Assembly: GCA_963823845.1 (NCBI GenBank)
Contig: CAWGND010000016.1
Location: 1 to 64,000, forward strand
Direction: 5' to 3'
DNA length: 64,000 nt
From: Alloacidobacterium sp963823845
GTDB lineage: Bacteria; Acidobacteriota; Terriglobia; Terriglobales; Acidobacteriaceae
In this document: one piece after another, positions 51,410-60,058 of the stretch
How positions within the stretch are numbered: position 1 is the first letter of the stretch
Layout of the letters: every line of letters starts with the position of its first letter
Notes under the pieces: model-generated
What the model saw: only the letters and a program-made list of their open reading frames with translations
Told to the model about the DNA's origin: nothing
The model's database searches: none
Program-made: the position numbers and the translations under genes

Positions 51410-52624
51410 CTAACTTCCTGCACGCCAGGGTGAAACCGTGTTCCAGTGCTGGAGTTGTTCTGTTGCCCAGGCTGGAGCTTTGTCTTTGTGGCAGGTGTTG
51501 CAGGCGTTGGGGATGCCGTATTGTTCTGTCATTTTTGGCCAGATGAAGGCGAAGGTGTGACTGCTTACAAACTGACCTTTGATGGTGACTTCGATCTTTG
51601 GCATGTGGCACGCGGTGCATTGGCTTCCGGCGCTTTGTTCGGCGTGATGCGTGTGCTCGGCAACTGACGTTTTCAGGCCGGCTGGATTGTCCTTGGTGTG
51701 GCAGCCGAGGCAGAGCTCATTTCCGGTTGCGATGAGGTTGGAGGGATTCTGACTGCTGTGAACGTCGTGGCAATCGAAGCAACGCAGGCCGCGATGGTAC
51801 ATGTTGCTGTGTACGAAATCGTTGCCCTGCATGCGGTTTTTGTGGGCCGTGCCGTCGGGCCAGTTGTAGAAGTCCTGCGTGCCGAGTTTTGATTCTTCGA
51901 GACGCCAATAATCGGAGAGTCGTTGGCCGGGCTGATAGCCGACAGGCCAGTCATAGTATTTGCCTTCGATGGTTTGCTCCAGCGGGCGGCCTTGTGTGTG
52001 GCACTGCATGCAGACATCGGTTCCGCGGATGTAATCGAGCTTTGCCGGGTTCACGATGTTGTCTTTGGTGGGGTGTTGGACGTGCGCGCTGCCGGGGCCA
52101 TGGCATTTTTCACAGCCGACGTTCCACTCTGTTACCTGCTTTGTCTGGATGTTGTAGTTGACGGAGTGACAGCCGTCGCAGAGCGGGCCGGTGGGTCGTT
52201 CGAAGTTGCTGTCGGGATAGTACGCGGCCCACCAGTCGGTTCCTTTCTCAACGTGGTAGGGCAGCCATTTCTTTTGCAGGACGTCCCATTGCGCGGGCAA
52301 GACGTAGTAATCGTCGCCACGACGGGTGAAATAGCGCTGCTTCCAGCGGCTGCCGTATACGAAGGCTACGTCTTTCAGGTCGAAGGTGCGGACGGGGTCG
52401 GGATGGGAGAAGTCGCCGAGTACGGCTTCAGGATGCTTTGCCGGGTCGCGGACTACGTTCGCCATGCGGGTTTGCGACCAACTGGCGTAGATTTTTTCGT
52501 GGCATCTGCGGCATTGTTCTGAGCCAACGAAGGTCGATTTCTCAGGTGTCTGCGCGTTGAGATGGAGCGACAACACCAGGCCGATGCAAAGAAGAAACTG
52601 CGCGTGGATTTTCTTCCCGAGCAT
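51410..52624 (-). CDS. Octahaem c-type cytochrome
   Basis: 404 residues, signal peptide (FLLCIGLVLSLHLNAQ), then eight CXXCH haem sites: CRRCH, CDGCH, CEKCH, CMQCH, CFDCH, CLGCH, CTACH and CNTCH. This matches multihaem cytochromes related to cytochrome c554 and octahaem reductases. A periplasmic electron-transfer or reductase role is expected. It sits between the GH127 and SDR genes, 33 and 25 bases away, so it may be co-transcribed with sugar-acid genes, which is unusual. Confidence 0.88.
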   Translation of the reverse strand: MLGKKIHAQFLLCIGLVLSLHLNAQTPEKSTFVGSEQCRRCHEKIYASWSQTRMANVVRDPAKHPEAVLGDFSHPDPVRTFDLKDVAFVYGSRWKQRYFTRRGDDYYVLPAQWDVLQKKWLPYHVEKGTDWWAAYYPDSNFERPTGPLCDGCHSVNYNIQTKQVTEWNVGCEKCHGPGSAHVQHPTKDNIVNPAKLDYIRGTDVCMQCHTQGRPLEQTIEGKYYDWPVGYQPGQRLSDYWRLEESKLGTQDFYNWPDGTAHKNRMQGNDFVHSNMYHRGLRCFDCHDVHSSQNPSNLIATGNELCLGCHTKDNPAGLKTSVAEHTHHAEQSAGSQCTACHMPKIEVTIKGQFVSSHTFAFIWPKMTEQYGIPNACNTCHKDKAPAWATEQLQHWNTVSPWRAGS

Positions 52625-52649
52625 GCGTAATTAGCGCCTCGGTTTGATG

Positions 52650-53423
52650 TTACTGGTTGACGCCGCTCGCTAAAAAGCCGCCGTCGACAACTAATGTTTG
52701 TCCGGTTACATACGATGCTCCATCGGACGAAAGATAGATGGCGGCTCCGACGACTTCCTCTGTTTTGCCGAAGCGGCCCATGGGGGTGCGCGTGAGCAGT
52801 TCTTTGCCGCGTGGTGTGCTGTCGAGGAGTTCGGCGTTGAGGGCGGTGCGGAAGACTCCGGGGGCGATGGCGTTGACGAGGACTCCGTGCTTTGACCATT
52901 CGACTGCGAGCGAGCGCGTGAGCGAGGCGACGGCGGCTTTGCTAGCGGCGTAGGCGGCGACTTCTTTTAGAGCGACGAAGGTGTTGAGCGAGGCGATGTT
53001 GATGATGCGCCCGTAGCCGCGGTCGAGCATGTGTTTACCGAAGATCTGACAGGCGCGCAGGGTTCCGGTGAGGTTGGTGTCCATGATGCTCTGCCACTCT
53101 TCTTCAGGGAAGGTGAGTGTGGGGGCGCGCTTGATCTTTCCAGCGCAGTTGATGAGGATGTCGACTTTGCCGAACTGTTCGAGTGTTTGCGCAAGGAGGT
53201 TTTCGAGCGAGGCGCGGTCGGCTACGTCGGAGGCGACGCGCAAGGTGCGCTTGCCTTTGGCTTCGATGGCCGCGGCGGTTTCTTCAACCTGCTCTTTGCG
53301 GCGCGCGGAAGCGATGACGTCGGCTCCCGCGTCGGCGAGGCCGACGCTGAGTGCGCGGCCGATGCCGGATGTTCCACCGACGATGACGGCTGTTTTTCCT
53401 TCGAGGCTGAGTGGGTGGGACAT
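52650..53423 (-). CDS. SDR-family dehydrogenase (gluconate 5-dehydrogenase/KduD-like)
   Basis: 257 residues; NAD(P) motif VGGTSGIGRALSVGL (about residues 15-29), NCAG (about 91), and catalytic S-Y-K with YAASKAAVASL (about residues 160-170). Closest pattern is gluconate 5-dehydrogenase or 2-deoxygluconate 3-dehydrogenase. Position after the LarA-like, MFS and uxaC genes suggests oxidation or reduction of a keto-sugar acid in uronate breakdown. Confidence 0.85.
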   Translation of the reverse strand: MSHPLSLEGKTAVIVGGTSGIGRALSVGLADAGADVIASARRKEQVEETAAAIEAKGKRTLRVASDVADRASLENLLAQTLEQFGKVDILINCAGKIKRAPTLTFPEEEWQSIMDTNLTGTLRACQIFGKHMLDRGYGRIINIASLNTFVALKEVAAYAASKAAVASLTRSLAVEWSKHGVLVNAIAPGVFRTALNAELLDSTPRGKELLTRTPMGRFGKTEEVVGAAIYLSSDGASYVTGQTLVVDGGFLASGVNQ

Positions 53424-53441
53424 TTTTATTTTTCGTACCTC

Positions 53442-53495
53442 AGGGGCTAAAGCCCCTTTTATTTTGATTCGTATTGCGAGGGCAAAAGCCCTCGC
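53442..53495 (-). terminator. Two short hairpins between larA-like and SDR genes
   Basis: AGGGGCT/AGCCCCT (53442-53457) flanked by T-rich sequence on the plus-strand 3' side, and GAGGGC/GCCCTC (about 53480-53495). They could attenuate read-through between the two genes. Confidence 0.4.
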
Positions 53496-54806
53496 CTACC
53501 CGGCGGCTGCGTGTGCGGTTGGGACGGGCTCTTGTGACGTGAAGTGGCCTTTGTAGGCCCAGAGGCCGAGGCCTGGGTTCGAGATGAAGAAGATTTCTTC
53601 GCCGTCTACAGTGTTGTAGCCGTTGCAGAGTTTCAACGGGTCGTAGCGCGCGGTCATGGCGGTGAGGTCGGCGTAGCGGAAGCCTACGCTTTCGATTTCC
53701 TGCTGCGTGAGCGAGCCGGGGCAGTAGGTGATGGTGAAGCGACCCTCGGACGAGCCGTGGATGAGGTGCGCGGCGGCGCTCAAGTCTGAGGCGAGGTCGG
53801 GATGTTTTTCGACGGCTTCGAGCGTGTAGGGCGTGCCGCGGTATCCATACTTGCGGATGAGCGCGTCGATGGCTTTGTCTTCGCCGAATTCCTTGACGCC
53901 GGGTGCCAGGACGATAAGCTCTCCGCCATCGGCCAATGCCATGCGCGTACGGTAGACGGCTTTGTTTCCGAGCCATGTGCTTTTGAATTCATGCGGCTCG
54001 AGGTAGACGACGGCTTTCTGGATGGGGCGGTCGAGCATCTCGAAGTTGACTTCGAGACTGAGGTCGGAGGCGCGGTGGAAGCATTCGACGTCGTCGCCAA
54101 TGAAGAGGCCGCGTACCGCGAGACTGCGTTGCGCGTTGCGGGCGACGACGGTGTGCACGTAGACGATGGGGATGTTGTTGAGGAAGCGGTCGGAGGCGTG
54201 GTTGAGGACTTCGCGCACTGGATTCTTTGCGCGACCCATGATGCGCTCCATGCCGTAGACGGCGCCGAGGTAGTGGCTGCGATTGATGCTTTCACGGCCG
54301 CCGGTCCCGATGAGGATGTTCTTGTTGTAGTTGGCCATGCCGATGACTTCGTGGGGCACGACCTGTCCGATGGAAAGCACGAGATCGAAGCCGCCGCGCG
54401 CGATGAGGCGGTTGACCTGCGCGGGCCAGGCGTAGTTGAGCTTGCCTTCGGATTGCTGACGGACGAATTCAGCGGGGACTTCGCCGAGTGTCTCTACATC
54501 CGTCCGCCAGTTGTGGACGCGGAAGAGCGAGTGCGGCACTTCGCCGAACATGCGCGTGAGGCTTGCGGGCGACATGGCGGAGTGGGTGCCGAGCGCTGGG
54601 AGAATGGCTTCGAGCTTGTCTCCGTAGTATTCGAAGGCGTAGCGGGTGAGGTCGCCGGCGCGGGAGTGGGCGCGGGTCTGATCGGGCGGCACGACGAGGA
54701 CGCGCTTGCGCGGGCCGAGGGCGTCGAGCGCCTGGAAGAGCAAGTCTTTTAGTTGGTCGGGTGTCAGCTCTGTGGTGGCGCTTCCGGTACTGAGATAGAG
54801 GCTCAT
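53496..54806 (-). CDS. LarA-like nickel-pincer racemase/epimerase
   Basis: 436 residues of the lactate racemase fold. Early motif PPDQTRAHSRAG, then LGTHSAMSP (His equivalent to H108 of LarA), VVPHEVIGMANYNKNILIG (His equivalent to H174 and the Lys that carries the nickel-pincer cofactor, K184) and INRSHYLG (the nickel-binding His, H200). All key residues thus appear conserved. The uronate gene context suggests a sugar-acid C2-epimerase rather than lactate racemase (inference). No larB, larC or larE cofactor genes are in the window. Confidence 0.82.
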   Translation of the reverse strand: MSLYLSTGSATTELTPDQLKDLLFQALDALGPRKRVLVVPPDQTRAHSRAGDLTRYAFEYYGDKLEAILPALGTHSAMSPASLTRMFGEVPHSLFRVHNWRTDVETLGEVPAEFVRQQSEGKLNYAWPAQVNRLIARGGFDLVLSIGQVVPHEVIGMANYNKNILIGTGGRESINRSHYLGAVYGMERIMGRAKNPVREVLNHASDRFLNNIPIVYVHTVVARNAQRSLAVRGLFIGDDVECFHRASDLSLEVNFEMLDRPIQKAVVYLEPHEFKSTWLGNKAVYRTRMALADGGELIVLAPGVKEFGEDKAIDALIRKYGYRGTPYTLEAVEKHPDLASDLSAAAHLIHGSSEGRFTITYCPGSLTQQEIESVGFRYADLTAMTARYDPLKLCNGYNTVDGEEIFFISNPGLGLWAYKGHFTSQEPVPTAHAAAG

Positions 54807-54926
54807 GAGGCTATTGCAAGTTTACGCTGGTACGACCACAAATTTGACAGTCACAGCTTCAATTGTGTGCCAGCCTAAATGCTCTTAAGGATCGGAGCGC
54901 CGTCTTCGACGGCGGTCGTGATGACC

Positions 54927-54977
54927 CACGTTTCCCCGCAAAGTCTGCGACTTTGCTCCTGGGAACATGGGGCACCC
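54927..54977 (+). repeat. GGGGCACCC-tailed hairpin, compound copy
   Basis: CCCACGTTTCCC, an inner CGCAAAGT/ACTTTGC stem, then GGGAACATGGGGCACCC. Between the LarA-like and MFS genes. Confidence 0.6.
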
Positions 54978-55010
54978 GGTTCTTGTCTACCAGCTTTGTT
55001 CATTTTGCCT

Positions 55011-56336
55011 CTATGCCGGGACTTCGATTTTCTTCAATCCTGGGGCGAGTGTGCGGAGCACCAGCAATGCGATGAGGTAAGCACTGGCGGCGATTCCGAA
55101 CAATGATGCGTAGCTGTGAGTGATCTGCAGGATCCAGCCTGCGCTGAGCGAGAAGAGGATGCCACCGACGGAGCCAGCCATGCCGCCGATTCCGACAACT
55201 GTGCCGAGGGCGCTCTTGGGAAACATGTCGGATGCTGTGGTGAAGAGATTGGCGGACCATCCCTGATGCGCGGCGGCAGCGAGGCTGAGCAGACCGACTG
55301 CGATCCACTCGGAGTTTGTTCGACTGGCGAAGAAGATGGGCGTGACCGTGCAAGCGAAGAGCAGCATCGTCGCGAGGCGCGCTTTGATCATGGATGGTCC
55401 GGTGCGGTGGATGAGCGCGGGGAGCCATCCGCCGCCGATGCTGCCGATGGCCGATGCGTTGTAGACGATGATGAGCGGCAGGCCGAGATGCGAGAGTCCG
55501 AGATGGAAGCGGGAATCGAAGAATTTGGGTAGCCAGTAGAGATAGAACCACCAGATGGGGTCAGTGAGGAATTTTGCCAGCGAAAATGCCCACGTCTGGC
55601 GGTAGACGATGATTTTTCTCCATGGGATTTTTGTCGCGGGCTGGGGAGGATCGCTGTGGATGAGCTCGAGTTCGGAGCGGCTGACTTTTGGGTGCTCGGA
55701 TGGCTTGCGGTAGTGGGTGAGCCACCAGACGATCCATGCGGCGCTGAAGGCTCCTGTGATGAGGAATGATGCGCGCCATCCGTAGCGGAGTGTCACCCAC
55801 GGAACGATGGCGGGCGCGAGAATGGCGCCGAGATTTGTACCGGAGTTGAAGATTCCGGTGGCGAGGGAGCGCTCGCTTTGTGGGAACCATTCAGCGGTGG
55901 TCTTGATGGCGGCGGGAAAGTTGCCGGATTCGCCGAGGCCGAGGAAGAAGCGCGCTATGCCGAAGCCGAGGGCGGAGCGAGCGAGCGAGTGGGCCATGGC
56001 GGCGACGCTCCAGATGCCCATGACGATGGCGTAGCCGATGCGCGAGCCGAAGCGGTCTACCATTTGCCCGGCGAGGATGAGGCCGACGGCATAGGCGAAC
56101 TGGAAGGCGCTGACAATGTAGCCGTACTGCGCTTCGGTCCAGCCGATGCTGTGCTGGAGGGTTGAGGCAAGGATGCCGAGGACCTGACGGTCCATGTAGT
56201 TGATGGAGGTGGCGGCGAAGAGCAGGGCGCATATAGTCCAGCGCGTGTGGCTTTTGGCCGGCCGGGAAGAGATGAGATCGTCGTCCGCCAGGGGTTGATC
56301 GAGCGCTGGCTTGGTCGAGTTGCCGGAGGCGGTCAC
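55011..56336 (-). CDS. MFS transporter, hexuronate (ExuT-like)
   Basis: 441 residues, 12 predicted membrane helices. The ACS-family signature after helix 1 reads NYMDRQVLGILAS, followed by GLGESGNFPAAIKTTAEWFP, typical of ExuT/GudP anion:cation symporters. It is placed between uxaC and the LarA-like gene on the same strand, so galacturonate or glucuronate uptake is the likely role. Confidence 0.88.
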   Translation of the reverse strand: MTASGNSTKPALDQPLADDDLISSRPAKSHTRWTICALLFAATSINYMDRQVLGILASTLQHSIGWTEAQYGYIVSAFQFAYAVGLILAGQMVDRFGSRIGYAIVMGIWSVAAMAHSLARSALGFGIARFFLGLGESGNFPAAIKTTAEWFPQSERSLATGIFNSGTNLGAILAPAIVPWVTLRYGWRASFLITGAFSAAWIVWWLTHYRKPSEHPKVSRSELELIHSDPPQPATKIPWRKIIVYRQTWAFSLAKFLTDPIWWFYLYWLPKFFDSRFHLGLSHLGLPLIIVYNASAIGSIGGGWLPALIHRTGPSMIKARLATMLLFACTVTPIFFASRTNSEWIAVGLLSLAAAAHQGWSANLFTTASDMFPKSALGTVVGIGGMAGSVGGILFSLSAGWILQITHSYASLFGIAASAYLIALLVLRTLAPGLKKIEVPA

Positions 56337-56426
56337 AAATTCAACTTCTTTCGCACGCGAAAATTGGTTTCGCTTGGTTATATCTGTGCGACAGCGGCGT
56401 GGGCAAGGCGAATGAGCTTTGCATCT

Positions 56427-57887
56427 CTAGAGGCGGTATGCCTTGCGGACGAGATTGACGGTCAGATCGTGTGCCAGCTCCAAGGCTTCGTCTTCGTCGA
56501 TGCGGTGCTCGGCGACGAGGCGCGCAAGGTAGGCGCAGTCAGTGCGGCGGGCGACATCGTGGCGCGCGGGGATGGAGAGGAATGCGCGGGTGTCGTCGTT
56601 GAAGCCGACGGTGTTGTAGAAGCCGGCGGTTTCGGTGGCGAGTTCGCGGAAACGGAGCATGCCTTCGGGGCTGTCGAGGAACCACCATGGCGGGCCGAGG
56701 CGCAGGCAGGGGTAGTGTCCGGCGAGCGGGGCGAGTTCGCGGCTGAAGGTGGATTCGTCGAGGGTGAAGAGGATGAAGGTGAAGGACGGCTCGTTGCCGA
56801 AAAGGTCGAGGAGTGTTTTCAAGCCATGAACGTAGTCGGTGCGTGTTGGGATGTCGGCTCCAGAGTCTCGTCCGAATTGTTCGAAGACTTGCAGGTTGTG
56901 ATTGCGAAAGCTGCCGGGGTGGAGCTGCATGACGAGGCCGTCGTCGATGCTCATGCGCGCCATTTCGGTGAGCATCTGGGCGCGGAAGAGTTCCTCCTGC
57001 TCGGGGGTTGCGTTGCCGGAGAGGACGGCGGTGAAGAGGCTCGCTGCTTCCTGTGGGCCGAGGTTCGCGGTGTTGGCTGTGGGGTGGCCGTGATCGGTGG
57101 CGGTGCAGCCGAGGGACTTGAAACGCTCGCGTGATTTGCGCAGGGCGTTGAGGTAGCCGGGCCAGGTCGATGTGTCTTCGCCCGTTTGCTCGCCGAGACG
57201 GACGATACTTTCCCGGAAGCCAAGGAATGCTGGATCGAGCAGAGAGTCGGGACGGAAGGTGGGCAGGATGCGGGCTTTCCAGTTTGATTCCCGAATCGCT
57301 TTGTGGTGTTCGAGTGAATCGAGAGGCGAGTCGGTAGTGGCCAGTACCTCGATGCGGAAGCGTTCGTAGAGTGCGCGCGGGAGGAATTCCGGCTGCTCAA
57401 GTTTTTCTGCGATGACGTCGAAGTAGTGGTCGGCTGTGGCTGACGAGAGGCGCTGATCGAGGCCGAAGAGGACTTCAAATTCGTAGTCGAGCCAAAGGCG
57501 CGTGGGTGTGCCGCGGAAGAGGTGGTAGTGTTCGGCGAAGATGTGCCAGATCTTTCGCGAGTCGATTGCGCCGGCCTGACGGATGCCAAGGTCGTGCATC
57601 GACACGCCCTGGCTGTAGAGCATGCGGTAGACATAGTGATCGGGCAGGATGAGGAGTTGCGCCGGGTCGGGGAAGGGCTCGTTTCTTGCGAACCATGCTG
57701 CGTCTGTGTGGCCGTGGGGGCTGATGATCGGCAAGTCGCGGATGGATGCGTGAAGGCGGCGCGCGATCGCACGTGTTCCCGGGTCAGCGGGGATGAGCCG
57801 GTCTGGATGAAGGATGGCCAACGATGAAGACTCCTGGCTTCTGGGTGCGGTTTCGGAATCCGGTGCTTTTCCCGGGCTCCGATTCAC
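56427..57887 (-). CDS. uxaC: Glucuronate/galacturonate isomerase
   Basis: The 486-residue amidohydrolase-fold enzyme converts D-glucuronate to D-fructuronate and D-galacturonate to D-tagaturonate. Motifs: PIISPHGHTDAAWFA (metal site), WLDYEFEVLFGL, TDSPLDSLEHH, and RTDYVHGLKTLLDLFG. First gene of the minus-strand cluster, divergent from the FadR-type regulator. The usual next genes (uxaB/uxuB reductases, uxaA/uxuA dehydratases) are not in the window. Confidence 0.95.
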   Translation of the reverse strand: MNRSPGKAPDSETAPRSQESSSLAILHPDRLIPADPGTRAIARRLHASIRDLPIISPHGHTDAAWFARNEPFPDPAQLLILPDHYVYRMLYSQGVSMHDLGIRQAGAIDSRKIWHIFAEHYHLFRGTPTRLWLDYEFEVLFGLDQRLSSATADHYFDVIAEKLEQPEFLPRALYERFRIEVLATTDSPLDSLEHHKAIRESNWKARILPTFRPDSLLDPAFLGFRESIVRLGEQTGEDTSTWPGYLNALRKSRERFKSLGCTATDHGHPTANTANLGPQEAASLFTAVLSGNATPEQEELFRAQMLTEMARMSIDDGLVMQLHPGSFRNHNLQVFEQFGRDSGADIPTRTDYVHGLKTLLDLFGNEPSFTFILFTLDESTFSRELAPLAGHYPCLRLGPPWWFLDSPEGMLRFRELATETAGFYNTVGFNDDTRAFLSIPARHDVARRTDCAYLARLVAEHRIDEDEALELAHDLTVNLVRKAYRL

Positions 57888-57910
57888 GATCCTATTAAGG
57901 TTGCTCTACC

Positions 57911-57923
57911 GTGGTCAGACCAC
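57911..57923. promoter_or_regulatory. FadR/UxuR-type operator
   Basis: GTGGTCAGACCAC is a perfect 13-bp palindrome (central A) fitting the GntR/FadR consensus TGGTnnnACCA. It lies between uxaC and the divergent FadR-type gene, 23 bases from the uxaC start, well placed to control both. Confidence 0.8.
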
Positions 57924-58021
57924 AGCAAGATAGTCTAGTCTCATGCAAGGGATTTTGGTCAAGGGCAAAAAAAACTCCCGGGCAAAGCACGCGCGAGCGA
58001 TGCTAATCTCGGCATGCGGCA

Positions 58022-58780
58022 ATGAACGGTATGGTGGAGAACTCAAATCGCAATCACGAAACACAACTCACGATGCAAGTGGTCAACCACGTTCGATCGC
58101 TGATCGAGGATGGAAGGCTGCGTCCGGGGGACAAGATTCCGCCGGAGCGGGAGTTTGCGAAGGGGTTGAAGATCAGCCGCGCGAGTCTGCGCGCCGGCAT
58201 TGGTCACCTGGCGGCCATGGGTGTGCTGAACGTGCGCCACGGAGTGGGGACGTTTGTCGCAGACGGGCCTCCAGCGCTGGGAACGGCATCGCTTGCGCTG
58301 CTCGGCGCGCTGCATGGATTCAAGCCGTGGCAGATGTTCGAGGCGCGCCTGATTCTGGAGAGCCACTTGGCGGCGATGGCGGCGGAGCGCGGGAAGGAAG
58401 AGCACTTTACTGCGTTGGCCGAAGAAGTGACGGAGATGTACGCCACATTTCATGAGCCGCAGGAGTATCTGATCCACGACATGCGGTTTCATCGCACGAT
58501 TGCCGAAGCTTCGGGTAATCCGATCCTGGCGGTGTTGATGGAGACGATCACGGCGGCGCTTTATGACGAGCGTCGCAAGACGGTGGAGCGCTCGCAGACC
58601 TTGAAGCAGTCGGCAGAGATGCATCGCGAGATTTATCGCGCGATCCGTTCGCGCAATGCTGTTGAGGCGCGCGCGGTGATGGAGAGGCACCTGAAGCTCG
58701 CGGAGTCGGCGCAGGTGAGCGAGTCGAAACGCGGGGCGGGTAAGAAGAAGGCTGCGAAGAAGGACTCGACCGAAAACTAG
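58022..58780 (+). CDS. GntR/FadR-family regulator of hexuronate genes
   Basis: 252 residues (ATG 58031 also possible). N-terminal winged helix: VRSLIEDGRLRPGDKIPPER, then SRASLRAGIGHLAAMGVL. C-terminal FCD all-helical domain with metal-type ligands (HDMRFHRTIAEASGNP, HREIYRAIRSRN). Lys-rich tail (KRGAGKKKAAKK). It is divergent from uxaC and has a palindromic operator in between, so it is most likely the repressor responding to a hexuronate or keto-intermediate. Confidence 0.9.
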   Translation: MNGMVENSNRNHETQLTMQVVNHVRSLIEDGRLRPGDKIPPEREFAKGLKISRASLRAGIGHLAAMGVLNVRHGVGTFVADGPPALGTASLALLGALHGFKPWQMFEARLILESHLAAMAAERGKEEHFTALAEEVTEMYATFHEPQEYLIHDMRFHRTIAEASGNPILAVLMETITAALYDERRKTVERSQTLKQSAEMHREIYRAIRSRNAVEARAVMERHLKLAESAQVSESKRGAGKKKAAKKDSTEN

Positions 58781-58827
58781 CGCGAAGAGAAATCTTCGGG
58801 GCCAATGCTGTCCGCGGGCCTTCAGGC

Positions 58828-59904
58828 TCAGGGTTGTACGGCCCAGGCAAGGCCGTCCGGTTCAGTGCCTGCGTCGATGTGTCCTGTGACCTGCAGCGAC
58901 TTTAGATCAATGACTGCGACATAGTTGTCAGGCGAGCAGGCAACAAATGCCCGGGAGCCATCGGGCTGCATGAGAATGCCGGCCGCGCCATGGCCTACGG
59001 GGATGCGCTTTACTTCTTTTCGCGTGGCGACATCGAGGACGGCCACATCCGGGTTTCCCAGGCTGGAGATGAAGACCAGCTTTCCATCCAGCGTGAACTT
59101 CAACCGGTTGGCGCCTCGTACATTCGCTGCGAGGGTTTCGGTCACCTTCTTTGCCGTGATGTCAATGATGGAGACGGTGCCGTCCTGCGCGTTCGCTACC
59201 CACAGCTCTTTGCCGTCGGGGGAGAGGTCGAATCCTTCAGAGCCTTTGCCGACCGGGATGACGGTTTCATTCCAATCGCTTCTTGGAGTTCCCATTGGGC
59301 CGCGGGGTGGACCGGGCATGTTCGGTGGCCCTCCTGGGGCTCCGGGGGGTGGACCTGGGGGATTGATGGTGACCTTTTCGATGATGCTGACGGTAGCGGA
59401 GCTAACATTGGTGGTGATGATGCGCTGGAGATCCGGCGAGACGTAGATCATGTGGGTGCGGTTCTGGCCAGTGCCGAGCACCCAATCCACTTTATTGGTT
59501 GCGGGATCGTATCTGCCGATGACCTTGGCGCCTTCGGCGGTGAACCAGGTCTTGCCGTCTACGAATGTCAGTCCATGCGGGCCGCGCAGGGGGCCCAGGT
59601 CAACGGACGGCAACGCCTTTTGTGTTGTCAGATCGACCACTGCGAGGGTGTTGTAGGCGCCGCCACCGTAGTTCGACGCATAGGCGGTTTTGCCGTCCGT
59701 CGAGGCGATGACTTCGTGTGGATCGTTGCCGACGGGGACGCGCTTGAGCACATTGAGGGTCGCGGGGTCTACGATGGCGAGTGTCTGGTCTCGTTTGGCC
59801 AGGATCAGCAGAGCTTCTTTTGGCGTTTCCTGCGCGAATAACTTGGCGGTGGCGCTGAGGCTGAGCAAAATCAGAGTTGCGCTAATGGCGGCCTTTATCT
59901 TCAT
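58828..59904 (-). CDS. Exported YVTN-type beta-propeller protein
   Basis: Start ATG 59904 (MKIKAAISATLILLSLSATA, signal peptide); the open frame extends upstream without a fitting start. 358 residues with about seven propeller blades: LAIVDPATLNVLKRVPVGND, VAVLDVATRKEVKRIPVGHG, VAVIDLKSLQVTGHIDAGTE. An unusual Pro/Gly-rich insertion (PPGPPPGAPGGPPNMPGPPR) sits near residue 190. Surface or periplasmic binding role; substrate unknown. Confidence 0.85.
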   Translation of the reverse strand: MKIKAAISATLILLSLSATAKLFAQETPKEALLILAKRDQTLAIVDPATLNVLKRVPVGNDPHEVIASTDGKTAYASNYGGGAYNTLAVVDLTTQKALPSVDLGPLRGPHGLTFVDGKTWFTAEGAKVIGRYDPATNKVDWVLGTGQNRTHMIYVSPDLQRIITTNVSSATVSIIEKVTINPPGPPPGAPGGPPNMPGPPRGPMGTPRSDWNETVIPVGKGSEGFDLSPDGKELWVANAQDGTVSIIDITAKKVTETLAANVRGANRLKFTLDGKLVFISSLGNPDVAVLDVATRKEVKRIPVGHGAAGILMQPDGSRAFVACSPDNYVAVIDLKSLQVTGHIDAGTEPDGLAWAVQP

Positions 59905-60058
59905 AGCCGTGAACCTCTCTGGCAATAGACGTTGGAAGACGAAAGGATTTCTCAGTTGGAGGATGGTATCAAGTTGTCGCGCAACGGGAAAATGTTTACG
60001 TTTACACATCTTGTTTTGCAGAATATCTTGCTTGGGGAAGGAGAATCCGCTGAAGAGT

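Noticed and set aside
53802..54752. Plus-strand open frame of 316 codons
   Set aside because: Antisense to the LarA-like gene, with low-complexity Val/Asp/Glu/Ala content; a shadow.
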